Both the position numbers and the translations under genes were made by a program. From Ectocarpus siliculosus (taxonomy: Eukaryota > Sar > Phaeophyceae > Ectocarpales > Ectocarpaceae): DNA of 64,000 bases. The notes under the pieces are model-generated. The model ran no database searches and was not told the DNA's origin. It saw nothing but the letters and a program-made list of their open reading frames with translations. The DNA lies in assembly GCA_000310025.1 (NCBI GenBank), contig FN649728.1, positions 4,077,077-4,141,076 of the forward strand, read 5' to 3'. Shown here one piece after another: positions 33,801-43,617 of this stretch. Positions within the stretch are counted from its first letter, which is position 1, and the number at the start of each line of letters is the position of its first letter.

Positions 33801-34956
33801 TTTTGCGAGGTTTACGCCGTTTCCTGACACGTCCCACTGGTCCACCGGCTGAGATGGTAGTGATCTCTGAGGAACTCCGACTGCGAGTCTTCGTGCCTCC
33901 CTCTTCAACAGGCAGGGTGTTGGTCGCAACCGCAGCAGCATCACTGTCGAAATCAGTCGTATCGGCCGCAGCCACAGCAGCAGAGGCTACTGCAGCAGCA
34001 GCAGCATTGACAGGCGCAGCATCTACACCAGTTGCAACAGGCGCGGCAACAAATACAGGATTCGCAACAGCAGACGCATCAGCTACACCTGTCGCAACAG
34101 AAGCGGCAACAGGTGCAGCCGCAACAACAGGTGGCGCGGCAGCTACTGCAGTAGCTGCAGCAGGAGCAGCGGCAGCTGCAACAGGAGCTGCAACGGCAGC
34201 AGCAGGAGCAGCGGCAGCTGCAACAACAGGAGCTGCAACAGCAGCAGCAGGGGCAGCTGCGGCAGCAGCAGAAACTGCAACGGTAACGTCAGAAAATTCC
34301 GGGAAATTTTCTGCGGCTTGCAAACGTGCTAACTGCTTTTCGAGATCACGGGCCGTCCCAGAAGCAGATGCCATCCATGTCGTGTGCTCACGCTGTGCTT
34401 CCGCGTCTTCTGCCAACAACGCGGTGTACCGCTGAGCCTCCAGCCGTTCCTCTTCTTCCCGTGCTTTGCGCAGACGCTCCGATCTGGCACGCGCAGCCGC
34501 CTCTGCCAAGGCAATTGCTTGTTTCAAACGAGCATGGTGCTCGCGAGCTTTCTGCTGGTCTGTCTCTCTTCGAGACGCACGTGCCTCGAGTTCGGCGGTT
34601 GAAAGCCGAGGGACAGCCACAGCGGCGGTCTCCTGAGAGACAGCGGCAATCTGACGGGAGATGCCGCCGGAACCAGTACCCTTACTGGCTCCAGGCGACA
34701 CCGCGGTACTCGTACTCGGTGTTCCGAGTTGACCCCCAGCGGAGAGAGACAAAGTAGGTGTGCCACCACCATCATTCTTCTCCCTCGGTGCCGGGAGCGT
34801 GCCTGCAGCAGGAGAGTTCCCCTGCTCTCCTGCCGTGACCGGGCTGACAGGCGTGTCAGCCTGAAGGTCCTCCTTCAGTTTCGCCATCCCAGCGGGATCT
34901 GCGGTGGTGTCGAAATCAACCGACATGCATGCACCCTGTGTTGCCATGGGTGACAC
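30838..34956 (-). CDS. Gypsy gag, full-length copy
   Basis: A 1372-codon frame. The N-terminal half is an Ala/Pro-rich low-complexity region with long GCA/GCC codon runs, a Glu/Arg-rich helical stretch (ARSERLRKAREEEERLEAQR) and a Ser run. The C-terminal third has the capsid-like part (RELVDSSFSQVKRFLETKDK; MVQRALRDALLEQYPNVLSS) and one CCHC zinc knuckle (CLNCGQAGHSLKTC, at about 31149-31190), which binds the element's RNA. It ends just before the NADAR-protease frame. The size is large for a Ty3/gypsy gag because of the low-complexity expansion. Confidence 0.85.
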   Translation of the reverse strand: MSPMATQGACMSVDFDTTADPAGMAKLKEDLQADTPVSPVTAGEQGNSPAAGTLPAPREKNDGGGTPTLSLSAGGQLGTPSTSTAVSPGASKGTGSGGISRQIAAVSQETAAVAVPRLSTAELEARASRRETDQQKAREHHARLKQAIALAEAAARARSERLRKAREEEERLEAQRYTALLAEDAEAQREHTTWMASASGTARDLEKQLARLQAAENFPEFSDVTVAVSAAAAAAPAAAVAAPVVAAAAAPAAAVAAPVAAAAAPAAATAVAAAPPVVAAAPVAASVATGVADASAVANPVFVAAPVATGVDAAPVNAAAAAVASAAVAAADTTDFDSDAAAVATNTLPVEEGGTKTRSRSSSEITTISAGGPVGRVRKRRKPRKNSSSSSSSSTSSSSSSSSSSSSSEAGDFQARSLDTRLLGLTIDGLIEFVNTSIFATSGAKDAGLALVYKISFDLASLRDQTVGRLLYSPLWSSKKRRRLERLVIDLRSVRAADVGISARSREDVDTSARSRSGSAGSGGRRSQMGGQPSEPSRWGTSAPAGSYHSSRTQDRPHTQKYLRQDAGRSRGHDSRGRTDAHPGAGGGSHRNDGGGSRRNAGGGDASDRGGHTHLSYYGPTNSRQVQYGIAGQNVPFFQQPWAVDALGNPYSLQPPFMGPGGQQWPVTMQDPITVASAQMSAAAMPPVSSLPPHIAETSVKATQPIVDHPEPELERARQLLHHMSLSSFPQQRQPSATASPSVAAFDVPSSRLPSPMSPLSVPPAPAPQQLPTPPPSVLQPPVPLMPPVPPVPQPPVMPQQPVPLVKSEPPSVASALPSHTSFAAVKTEVPPPASVVKTETTHVSRVVPTLSQRVMPQEPPVSAIAVSVARPPLPAVHAAASDSADDRALPLSSAGARTAQAQLDANAVAAAEAYALSVRKGYGKLKVKELYAVVPLPPAEFSAFSRSTESVLAEILSAADPSGKQTIKSPSWVAGWYAPFHKRVLMAISNPQGANAATRELVDSSFSQVKRFLETKDKSGPSAYRRLLKLLADEWEPKGFNRGIDKLQDFGVPNGTPYSKFVTKFKALAMSELASHRAFAPDLRMVQRALRDALLEQYPNVLSSLPLKEKILHNVVFSDQDELWDALSSEEALKHSPACNGDRYFTTVTSGFLSAPTRAMTATVGQQRPPPPPPLQPSAWSPGTQFPAGVMAIDPVPSDNTCPFEQDYDCWPLRGHYGFVYSVVASMAKMDPPLFTPLLTPADRAQALRRFSGQCLNCGQAGHSLKTCPYAFTNYTGLLNPAIASHADSVQVFQRWQSRMKSHRPRVHNKNGPGKSSGHTQGDGRRSGKRNSTTHAPPPAPAVGAAATPAPAAVAGTPYTRNSGTPHSRGN

Positions 34957-34989
34957 ATGTGTGTTGCCCCAGGGGGAAAAACAGACGAC

Positions 34990-35849
34990 AGAACAGCAGC
35001 AGCGGCATCGTCCGCAATAGGAAAAGAGGACGGCGATACAACATCATCAGCGGGCAAGTCACTGATCGAGTGACTGGTCGAGACCCAATCGAGGAGAGAG
35101 TGCCGGCCCTTGCCATCCAAACTCTTCAAAGCAGCGAGGGCAAAAGGCATGAGCTGATCTTGAAAACACCAAATGCACGATGCAGCAGAAACAAAATCTA
35201 GAAAGGAAAAATCGTGATGCGAATGCGAAGAGCGAATTTTTTCGCCCGACAAAGTGGCCGTGCGCGGCCTTCTCTTCGATCGACCGGCCTTAACCAAACC
35301 GCGGTTCAGCAGACGTAACACACGGTCCGAAACCGGTGCCGGCAGAATGTCCTCCGGCCACAAATCGGTGGGGACAAGCCCCCGATCGAAATGCTCAAAA
35401 ACGGCACCTTTTTCGCGGATTTCTGAGATCCCTGTAAACGATTGTGCAAACGAGCGCAACCCACTACAACCAGACGGCAGCAGATCATGCCAACAAAGCG
35501 GCCATTCAGCAGCCTGTCGCCGCCATGCGGGAGGGTAGCCAAGCGCGTGAGAAGCGTAAGGCTTTCCCCCGAAAGCAGGCAGGAAGGTGTCGTCTTGGGA
35601 GCAAAGGGGCATGTCTTTTGTAACATGCACGTAATGCACAAGGTCGAAGCATTCATGGGTGGAGAGCAATCCTACGCGAGCATGCTTGTTGACCAAATGA
35701 GGAAAGAAAGGCCAGCGTCCACCAAGCCGTCCCTTGATGAACACAAAGCCATGCGAGGGTAAGCCCTCGCGCATGAGGCCTGTACGCCCGTCGCGCGCAC
35801 AACCGGAGCAAACGCCCGTCGCGCACACGACCGGAGCAAACGCCCACAC
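34990..35849 (-). CDS. Pre-gag frame of the Gypsy element, unknown function
   Basis: Between the LTR and gag, the minus strand has a long open frame with HECFDLVHYVHVTKDMPLCS, DTFLPAFGGKPYASHALGYP, WPLCWHDLLPSGCSGLRSFA and SDRVLRLLNRGLVKAGRSKR. The second gag-containing segment has the same frame at about 39603-40400 with mostly conservative differences. No domain is recognised. It may be a gag N-terminal extension or a separate small protein; conservation between the two copies is too recent to decide. Confidence 0.45.
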
Positions 35850-36015
35850 GTCAAAACAAAAAGTGCCCCACCGAGTGAGTCAGAGAGAGCAAAACCGTGC
35901 CCTCTCTAAAACCAGGTAACTAAAAAAAATCGTGAAGACCGAAATGCGAGACGTTCACGCGAACGATGAGCACCGAAGCGAAGGACCGGTGTCCAAATGC
36001 CCGACGACGCCACAA

Positions 36016-36281
36016 TGTTATGGAGGAACAGAAAAATATAAGGGAAGGGAGCAAGCTCGTTGCTCCTGGCTTCGGGTACTCACAGTTGTTGTTTGATCTC
36101 TTGTTTAGCCTTGTTAGACCAGGTCCGCTCAGCGCCCACTCGGAGAGTGAGGGAGCGGGGCTGGGATTTTGATCTTCCTTCAAGCTACTTCAATACCCCT
36201 CAACGTCGCCAAATATCCATATCCAAAGAAAATTCAAAATATCCAATAAGCGCTCATACAACGTTCATGAAACGCTCGTAC
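36016..36281 (-). repeat. Internal Gypsy LTR
   Basis: It matches the outer LTRs from their CATAACA end as far as the ACGCTCGTAC motif at 36281, where the sequence changes to unrelated DNA (36282-36764). No target duplication accompanies it. Confidence 0.85.
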
Positions 36282-36764
36282 GAGTTTGAGCACCAGCTTC
36301 GGCCTCCTGTGACGGACAAGAACACCGGAATTGTCTCGCCATCCGAACAACAGTTGGGCAGTTGAAAAAAAGAGGGTCCGGTCCGCCGAAGATTTGTTTT
36401 TTATGTTCCGGCAGTGCAAACCTCATGGCGCCTCAAGTACGGTTCCGTAGGGAATTGCAAATCGCGACCCCTCCCCGACTTTGAGTATAGCTTCCACCTC
36501 CTGCCGCGGATGAGACCGACGTCAAACCCTAGATTTTTGTCTGTCTGTGTCGCCATGTCGTCGCCATCCACGAACAGCAGTTGGAGAGTCACAATAAAGA
36601 GGGTCCCCTTCGCCACCAAGAAAACAGTGTTTTTTTTCGATTCTTCTACAGCTGGATATGATGCTACCATGTATCGGGTCTGGCTGTGGTGGAGCTTGAG
36701 GAATATAGGGTCTACGGCAGCGTATTCTATGCGAAGCGTTAACACCTTCCTCGCGTAACGATGC
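36282..36764. other. Unassigned segment between the internal LTR and the gap
   Basis: Unrelated to any part of the Gypsy element. It has an internal imperfect repeat: TCGCCATCCGAACAACAGTTG with AAAGAGGGTCC at about 36340-36380, and TCGCCATCCACGAACAGCAG with AAAGAGGGTCC at about 36560-36610. No gene recognised. It may be a piece joined by the assembler. Confidence 0.6.
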
Positions 36765-36864
36765 NNNNNNNNNNNNNNNNNNNNNNNNNNNNNNNNNNNN
36801 NNNNNNNNNNNNNNNNNNNNNNNNNNNNNNNNNNNNNNNNNNNNNNNNNNNNNNNNNNNNNNNN
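36765..36864. other. Assembly gap (100 N)
   Basis: Exactly 100 N. The left flank is unassigned sequence; the right flank enters gag in mid-gene. The order of pieces across this gap is unproven. Confidence 0.95.
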
Positions 36865-36904
36865 TGTGACTCTGACTTTATTAACGGCACTGGCTGTTGT
36901 GGCA

Positions 36905-39745
36905 TCACCGGCGGCTGCGGCACCGGCGGCACCGGCGGCACCGGCGGCACCAGCGGTACCGGCGACTGCAGCACCGATGGCGGCGGCGGCGGCAGCTGCT
37001 GCTGCGGCGGCGGCTGCGGCACCGGCGGCCTCGGCACCGGTGGCGGCGGCACCGACGATTGCGGCTGCGGCGGCTGCGGCACCGGCGGCGTACCTGCGGC
37101 ATCGGCACCGACGGCTGCAGCACCGGCCGCGGCGGCATCTGCAACGGCGGTGCCGGCGGCGACGGCACCGACAGCGGCGACATCGGCGACGGCAGTCTCG
37201 ACGACGGAACGTCAAAAGCCGCTACCGACGGCGACGCCGTCGCCGACGGTTGCCGCTGCTGTGGAAAACTCGACAAAGACATGTAATGCAATAGCTGTCG
37301 TGCACGTTCTAGCTCAGGCTCGGGGTGGTCAACGATGGGTTGGGTCGCTTTGACCGACGTTTCAGCGATGTGAGGCGGCAGAGAACTGACCGGGGGCATG
37401 GCGGCCGCAGACATTTGGGCAGAAGCGACAGTAATCGGGTCCTGCATTGTCGCCGGCCACTGTTGACCCCCAGCACCCATGAACGGCGGCTGCAACGGGT
37501 ACGGGTTTCCAAGCGCATCTACGGCCCACGGCTGCTGGAAAAACGGCACATTTTGTCCTGCGATATCATACTGTACTTGCCTGCTATTAGTCGGACCATA
37601 GTAGGAGAGATGAGTGTGCCCGCCACGGTCAGAAGCGTCCCCCCCCCCGGCATTCCGGCGGCTACCTCCCCCGTCATTCCGGTGGCTACCCCCGCCGGCA
37701 CCCGGATGAGCATCCGTGCGTCCGCGGGAATCATGTCCTCGCGAACGGTCTGCATCCTGCCTGAGGTATTTCTGTGTATGCGGGCGGTCGTGAGTACGAG
37801 AGGAATGGTAGGACCCAGCAGACGCAGGAGTGCCCCACCCGGAAGGTTCCGAGGGTTGCCCCCCCATTTGGGAGCGGCGACCCCCCGAGCCCGCCGAACC
37901 AGACCTCGAACGTGCAGAAGTGTCCACATTCTCCCTCGAACGAGCGGAGATGCCCACATCCGCCGCCCGCACACTACGCAGATCAATCACCAGCCGCTCA
38001 AGCCGCCGACGTTTCTTGGACGACCAAAGGGGGCTGTAAAGCAGACGTCCAACCGTCTGATCACGCAGAGAAGCTAAATAGAACGAGATCTTGTACACTA
38101 GCGCAAGGCCAGCATCCTTCGCTTCAGACGTCGCAAAAATGCTGGTGTTGACGAACTCGATTAATCCGTCAATGGTGAGACCTAGAAGTCTAGTGTCTAG
38201 AGAACGAGCCTGGAAATCACCTGCTTCAGAAGACGATGAAGACGAAGAAGACGAGCTGGACGAAGAGGTGCTCGAAGAGGACGAGCTGGACGAGTTTTTG
38301 CGAGGTTTACGCCGTTTCCTGACACGTCCCACTGGTCCACCGGCCGAGATGGTAGTGATCTCTGAGGAACTCCGACTGCGAGTCTCCGTGCCTCCCTCTT
38401 CAACAGGCATGGTGTTGGTCGCAACCGCAGCAACATCACTGTCGAAACAAGTCGTATCGGCCGTAGCCACAGCAGCAGAGGCTACTGCAGCCGCAGCAGC
38501 ATCAGCACTAACAGGCGCAGCATCAGTTGCAACAGGCGCGGCAACAAATACAGGATTTGCAACAGCAGACACATCAGCTACACCTGTCGCAACAGAAGCG
38601 GCAACAGGTGCAGCCGCAACAACAGGTGGCGCGGCAGCTACAGCAGGAGCTGCAGCAGGAGCAGCGGCAGCTGCAACAGGAGCTGCAACGGCAGCAGCAG
38701 GAGCTGCAGCAGCAGGAGCTGCAGCAGGAGCAGCGACAGGGGCTGCAGCAGGAGCAGCGACAGCTGCAACAGGAGCTGCAACGGCGGCAGCAGGGGCAGC
38801 GGCGGCAGCAGCAGAAACTGCAACGGTACCTTCAGAAAGTTCCGGGAAATTTTCTGCGGCTTGCAAACGTGCTAACTGCTTTTCGAGATCACGGGCCGTC
38901 CCAGAGGCAGATGCCATCCATGCCGTGTGCTCACGCTGTGCTTCCGCGTCTTCTGCCAGCAACGCGGTGTACCGCTGAGCCTCCAGCCGTTCCTCTTCTT
39001 CCCGTGCTTTGCGCAGACGCTCCGATCTGGCACGCGCAGCCGCCTCTGCCAAGGCAATTGCTTGTTTCAGACGAGCACGGTGCTCGCGAGCTTTCTGCTG
39101 GTCTGTCTCTCTTCGAGACGCACGTGCCTCGAGTTCGGCGGTTGAAAGCCGAGGGACAGCCACAGCGGCGGTCTCCTGAGAGACAGCGGCAATCTGACGG
39201 GGGATGCCGCCGGAACCAGTACCCTTACTGGCTCCAGGCGACACCGCGGTACTCTTACTCGGTGTGCCGAGTTGACCCCCAGCGGAGAGAGACAAAGTAG
39301 GTGTGCCACCACCATCATTCGTCTCCCTCGGCGCCGGGAGCGTCCCTACAGCAGGAGAGCTCCCCTGCTCTCCTGCCGTGACCGGGCTGACAGGCGTGTC
39401 AGCCTGAAGGTCCTCCTTCAGTTTCGCCATCGCAGCGGGATCTGCGGTGGTGTCGAGGTCAACCGACATGCATGCACCCTGTGTTGCCATGGGTGACACA
39501 TGTGTGTTGTCCCCAGGGGGAAAAACAGACGACAGAACAGCAGCAGCGGCATCGTCCGCAATAGGAAAAGAGGACGGCGATACAACATCATCAGCGGGCG
39601 AGTCACTGATCGAGTGACTGGTCGAGACCCAATCGAGGAGAGAGTGCCGACCCTTGCCATCCAAACTCTTCACAGCAGCGAGGGCAAAAGGCATGAGCTG
39701 ATCTTGAAAACACCAAATGCCAAATGCACGATGCAGCAGAAACAA
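36905..39745 (-). CDS. Gypsy gag, second partial copy
   Basis: It corresponds to the N-terminal two thirds of the gag at 30838-34956, with the same Ala-rich, Glu/Arg-rich and Ser-rich regions but different lengths of the alanine-codon repeats and scattered substitutions. It is followed on the minus strand by the gap, and preceded by its own pre-gag frame (39603-40400) and LTR (40573-40870). Confidence 0.8.
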   Translation of the reverse strand: MFLLHRAFGIWCFQDQLMPFALAAVKSLDGKGRHSLLDWVSTSHSISDSPADDVVSPSSFPIADDAAAAVLSSVFPPGDNTHVSPMATQGACMSVDLDTTADPAAMAKLKEDLQADTPVSPVTAGEQGSSPAVGTLPAPRETNDGGGTPTLSLSAGGQLGTPSKSTAVSPGASKGTGSGGIPRQIAAVSQETAAVAVPRLSTAELEARASRRETDQQKAREHRARLKQAIALAEAAARARSERLRKAREEEERLEAQRYTALLAEDAEAQREHTAWMASASGTARDLEKQLARLQAAENFPELSEGTVAVSAAAAAAPAAAVAAPVAAVAAPAAAPVAAPAAAPAAAAPAAAVAAPVAAAAAPAAAPAVAAAPPVVAAAPVAASVATGVADVSAVANPVFVAAPVATDAAPVSADAAAAAVASAAVATADTTCFDSDVAAVATNTMPVEEGGTETRSRSSSEITTISAGGPVGRVRKRRKPRKNSSSSSSSSTSSSSSSSSSSSSSEAGDFQARSLDTRLLGLTIDGLIEFVNTSIFATSEAKDAGLALVYKISFYLASLRDQTVGRLLYSPLWSSKKRRRLERLVIDLRSVRAADVGISARSRENVDTSARSRSGSAGSGGRRSQMGGQPSEPSGWGTPASAGSYHSSRTHDRPHTQKYLRQDADRSRGHDSRGRTDAHPGAGGGSHRNDGGGSRRNAGGGDASDRGGHTHLSYYGPTNSRQVQYDIAGQNVPFFQQPWAVDALGNPYPLQPPFMGAGGQQWPATMQDPITVASAQMSAAAMPPVSSLPPHIAETSVKATQPIVDHPEPELERARQLLHYMSLSSFPQQRQPSATASPSVAAFDVPSSRLPSPMSPLSVPSPPAPPLQMPPRPVLQPSVPMPQVRRRCRSRRSRNRRCRRHRCRGRRCRSRRRSSSCRRRRHRCCSRRYRWCRRCRRCRRCRSRR

Positions 39746-40572
39746 AATCTAGAAAGAAAAAATCGTGATGCGAATGCGAAGAGCGAATTCTTTCGCCCGA
39801 CAAAGTGGCCGTGCGCGGCCTTCTCTTCGATCGACCGGCCTTAACCAAACCGCGGTTCAGCAGACGTAACACACGGTCCGAAACCGGTGCCGGCAGAATG
39901 TCCTCCGGCCACAAATCGGTGGAGAGAAGCCCCCGATCGAAATGCTCAAAAACGGCACCTTTTTCGCGAATTTCTGAGATCCCTGTGAACGATTGTGCAA
40001 ACGAGCGCAACCCACTACAACCAGACGGCAGCAGATCATGCCAACAAAGCGGCCATTCAGCAGCCTGTCGCCGCCATGCGGGGGGGTAGCCAAGCGCGTG
40101 AGAAGCGAAAGGCTTTCCCCCGAAAGCAGGCAGAAAGGTGTCGCCTTGGGAGCAAAGGGGCATGTCTTTTGTAACATGCACGTCATGCACAAGGTCGAAG
40201 CATTCATGGATGGAGAGCAATATCCTACGCGAGCATGCTTGCCGAGCAAATGAGGAAAGAAAGGCCAGCGTCCACCAAGCCGTCCCTTGGTGAACACAAA
40301 GCCATGCGAGGGGAAGCCCTCGCGCATGAGGCCTGTACGCCCGTCGCGCGCACAACCGGAGCAAACGCCCGTCGCGCACACGACCGGAGCAAACGCCCAC
40401 ACGTCAAAACAAAAAGTGCCCCACCGAGTGAGTCAGAGAGAGCAAAACCGTGCCCTCTCTAAAACCAGGAAACTAAATAAAATCGAGAAGACCTAACTAA
40501 ATGCGAGACGTTCACGCGAACGATGAGCGCCGAAGCGAAGGACCGGTGTCCAAATGCCAGACGACGCCACAA

Positions 40573-40870
40573 TGTTATGGAGGAACAGAGAAATAAAAGA
40601 GGGAAGGGTGCAAGCTCGTTGCTCCTGGCTTCGGGTACTCATAGTTGTTGTTTGATCTCTTGTTTTAGCCTTCTTAGACCAGGTCCGCTCAGCGCCCACT
40701 CGGAGAGTGAGGGAGCGGGGCTGGGATTTTGATCTTCCTTCAAGCTACTTCAATACCCCTCAACGTCGCCAAATATCCATACCCAAAGAAAATTCAAAAT
40801 ATCCAATAAGCGCTCATACAACGTTCATGAAACGCTCGTACAATGCAAATACACTAGTTGCTCCATTACA
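40573..40870 (-). repeat. Gypsy LTR (5' outer LTR)
   Basis: Nearly identical to 23083-23379, at the other end of the insertion. Sequence continuing the interrupted old Copia (GCACTTTCCGAACTCTCG) starts directly after the ATTG duplication at 40871-40874. Confidence 0.9.
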
Positions 40871-41185
40871 ATTGCACTTTCCGAACTCTCGTTTTGATTG
40901 GTCAAGAAGTTGAGTTTTTGTTTTGTTTGAGGATTTGGTATTCAACTCTTTTGAAGGTGTTTTCCAGTATATGTTTTATTTTCGTTCCAACGCCTTTTCC
41001 GAGAATGATTATTTTGTGTCAAGGGTTTGAGGTTATGTCCAGGGGCGAGTGTATTGGATTCGTGAATAAACTGATGGAGACGCCTCGTGGTAAATGCGTC
41101 GTCAGATTTTGTAGAGGATGAAATGGTTATTTATTTGTGTTTTTGCATTGGTTGGAAGATCGTACGGCATATCAAGTAGGGGGGC

Positions 41186-41445
41186 TGTTTGTGGTACTTT
41201 CGATATGTGTCCGATCTACATGCGCTGTATGCGCCTGATGGGGGATACATGGATGGGTATGATGTATATGGGGGGTAGGAGAAGACCCCTGGTGCGCGAG
41301 AGAGAAATACCCGACGAGCTCACTTGCCTGTGGGGCTTGCGTGTCGGTTAATGATACATGGTCCGTTTCTTCATCTGCTGTTCCTGGGATAGCATAGTAT
41401 CCAGTTTCGACACCAGCCGCTGAGTGCGGCAGAGGACCTCGAATA
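41186..41445 (+). repeat. LTR of the old Copia copy
   Basis: It begins TGTTTGTGGTACTTTCG after the tract AAGTAGGGGGGC and runs 260 bases, the same length as the LTRs of the younger element but visibly diverged from them. TCACG follows. Confidence 0.75.
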
Positions 41446-41683
41446 TCACGCATCCCCACCTGCCCAAGCTTTTATCCCTTCTTGTGATGTGTTTCGCCAC
41501 ACACCCCAGGGAGGACGGCAACCAATGACAGCTCGATCCCCAATCAGAACACGCCTTCCTCCGAAATACGCTCACAGCCTTTCGCACGGTTGGCTGCACC
41601 TCTCGGTGCGGCAGAAACCAATATGCCGGCGCCATGCCCAGCGTTAGAACGCACGACGTACCTTACTACAGTTGGTATTCCCT
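41446..41683. other. Host copy B sequence followed by an unassigned segment
   Basis: The first 20 bases or so (CACGCATCCCCACCTGCCC) match copies A and C right after the insertion point. From about 41465 to 41683, and again from 47717 to about 48055 beyond the younger Copia, the sequence matches neither copy A nor copy C, although host homology returns at about 48058. This looks like another insertion of about 560 bases, itself split by the younger Copia. Its nature is unknown. Confidence 0.5.
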
Positions 41684-41971
41684 GTTTGTGGTACTTTGGA
41701 TGTGTGTCCGATCTACATGCGTTGTATGCGCCTGATTGGGGGTACGTGAATGGGTATGAAGTGTATGGGGGGTAGGAGAAGACCCCTGGTGCTGGAGAGA
41801 GAAAGAGCCCACGAGCTCACTTGCCCGAGGGGCTTGCGTGACGAATATATACAATAAATGGTCCTTTTTTATCAGCTGTTCCTGGGATAACATAGTCCCC
41901 AGTCTCAACACCACACACCGCTGAGGGCGGCAGTGCACTAACACGATATCGTTGGAGCCTAGCTAGGCCAG

Positions 41972-42899
41972 GTGTTGGTGATGACGGAGAGAGAGAGAGA
42001 GTTTGAAGAAGGAATGAAGAAGGCGGAAGCCGAGAATGCGGAGTTGCGGAGGAAACTTGAGGAGGCAGAGGAGTGCATTTCAGCAGGGGATGCTACTAGA
42101 GATAGGGTGGATGGCGCTGGGTATGCGTCGGGGTATTATAGGGGTGGAGCAGCCGGGGGGGCGGACACCTTTGGGGCCGGGGGAGCGGCTACTTCTTTTC
42201 GAGATGGTCCAGTGCAACAGCAGTACAGGGACCGCAAGCCACCAGTGTACGACGGCAACTTCCCGCTCTTCAAGACGATATTCGAGGTCTTCCTCGCCGG
42301 CGAAGATCTTGGGCACATACTCACTCCGCTGGCGAGTCCTGATCAACGCATCTGGCTCATCCACACCTCCAGGAGCGAGAACATCAGATTCCACAGTGAG
42401 AAGCGTGTGCGTGATCACGAGCGTGCTTTCGATTACTTGAGGCGAGCCACGAAGGGGGCGAAATTCCAATCGACAATTCTTGCTGTAGGGAATGTGTCGG
42501 GGGCATGGGAGGCTGCCCAGGAGTTTTGTCTTCCGATGAGTAGCTCTGAGAAGGAGGCCCTGAAGTTGTCTCTCGCTAACATGAAGATGCAGCTCGGAGA
42601 GGACCCGCAAGACTACTTTCTGAGGTTTAACAAAGTGCTGAATACGCTTCGCGCTGTCAACGGTTATGAAATCCCGGAAAGTGAGGTCCTTGCGACTTTA
42701 CGTAGAAGCCTCTCGGCAGACTACGAACAGGTCAAGACCGTGCTCATGCATGATCACACGCTCACACGCAGAAGCTTGGAGATTCTTGTGCGTAGCCACC
42801 ACGTTGAGAAAAATCTCGGTGATCGTGCGCAGCGGACGGCCGCGCCGGCTGGCGACCCGCACGCTCTCCGTTTCGGCGGAAATTCACGGCCCAACGGTA

Positions 42900-42930
<31 letters not shown>

Positions 42931-43430
42931 TCCGCAGCGGAGGACCGGTGGGTTTTCCCAAGGCAGACAACAGGGTAGAGATGGGCAGCAGCAGCCGGGG
43001 TGGGGAGGGGGAACTCAGGGAGAGTACAACGGGGGCTATCGCCCGCAGCAGCAGCAGCCGCAACAGTCGTTTCATCAGCAGGCGCCGCAGCAGCAGTATC
43101 AACGGAGATTCCCTCAGCATTTGCCGCAGCAGTCGTTTCAGCAGCAGCAGCCCCAGCAGCAGCAGCAACCCTAGCAGTTCACTCCCGCGATGGCGATGGG
43201 CTTCGTTCCGGGTGGTCCCAGGGACCCCGGGCGGAACGCAACGTGGCCGCAGGAGGCGTCCCCCATTCCCCCGGGATCACCGATGTGCGCCGTGCCCATG
43301 TGTGGTCGCTGCGGTCATGTCGGGCACACGGCCATCATCTGCCAGGCTCCTCCGCGATTTTATGGTAGGTGTTCTATTTGTGGTGAACCCGGTCACACGG
43401 CGCGCAACTGCAAATTGAACACGTCCAACA
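41972..43430 (+). CDS. Copia gag region with two CCHC zinc knuckles
   Basis: It starts with a short coiled coil (MTEREREFEEGMKKAEAENA), has a capsid-like part (LSLANMKMQLGEDPQDYFLR; YEQVKTVLMHDHTLTRRSLE, in the style of UBN2-type Copia gag), then a Gly/Gln-rich stretch with CAG-type repeats, and ends with two knuckles, CGRCGHVGHTAIIC and CSICGEPGHTARNC (about 43290-43415). It would form the particle and package the element RNA. Confidence 0.8.
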
Positions 43431-43617
43431 ATCTGCAGCAGCCGCCGCGCCAACACGCGGCGGCCAACACGTCTCAGGCACCTCACCTCAACGCCGTAAT
43501 GCCCCCACCTTACCAGCCTTTCTCGCAGCAGCCTTTCCCCCAGCATCCCATCTCAACAGCGCGGAGCCGGGGTATTCGGCAAGTTGTGTAGACGGGTCGA
43601 TAGCGCACCATTGGCCC

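Larger units (their letters stand above)
23083..40870 (-). mobile_element. Ty3/gypsy chromovirus insertion with NADAR domain, drawn as one full copy plus a partial second copy
   Basis: Minus-strand element inserted in the 3' untranslated region of the old Copia copy. The outermost LTRs are 23083-23379 and 40573-40870, with TG...CA ends, and ATTG lies outside both (23079-23082 and 40871-40874). The matching empty site is the stretch at about 47080-47125 of the younger Copia element. Part order along the minus strand: LTR, pre-gag frame, gag, NADAR-protease, reverse transcriptase, RNase H, integrase with chromodomain and Tudor-like module, LTR. The drawing holds a third, internal LTR (36016-36281) and a second gag region beyond a gap. 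The outer LTRs differ at about five of roughly 298 positions, so the insertion is recent. The coding region has a few breaks, perhaps three or four. Confidence 0.85.
19945..41445 (+). mobile_element. Old, reduced Ty1/copia copy holding later insertions
   Basis: The outer frame of the nest in copy B. It starts with a Copia LTR segment (TGTTTGTGGTACTTT) at 19945 and ends with a full-length LTR at 41186-41445, preceded by the polypurine tract AAGTAGGGGGGC. TCACG stands on both sides (19940-19944 and 41446-41450), and the host sequence of copies A and C reads straight across this site (AATCACGC), which confirms the insertion. Of the interior, an RNase H C-terminal segment (about 20105-20287) and the long 3' untranslated region are seen, the latter split by the TIR element and the Gypsy insertion. 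It is clearly diverged from the Copia copy at 41684-47711, is much reduced, and is beyond function. Confidence 0.8.

Noticed and set aside
31600-34950. Long plus-strand open frames with Ala/Gly/Arg-rich products
   Set aside because: These are reverse-strand readings of the GC-rich, low-complexity Gypsy gag, and the same shadows recur over the second gag copy.
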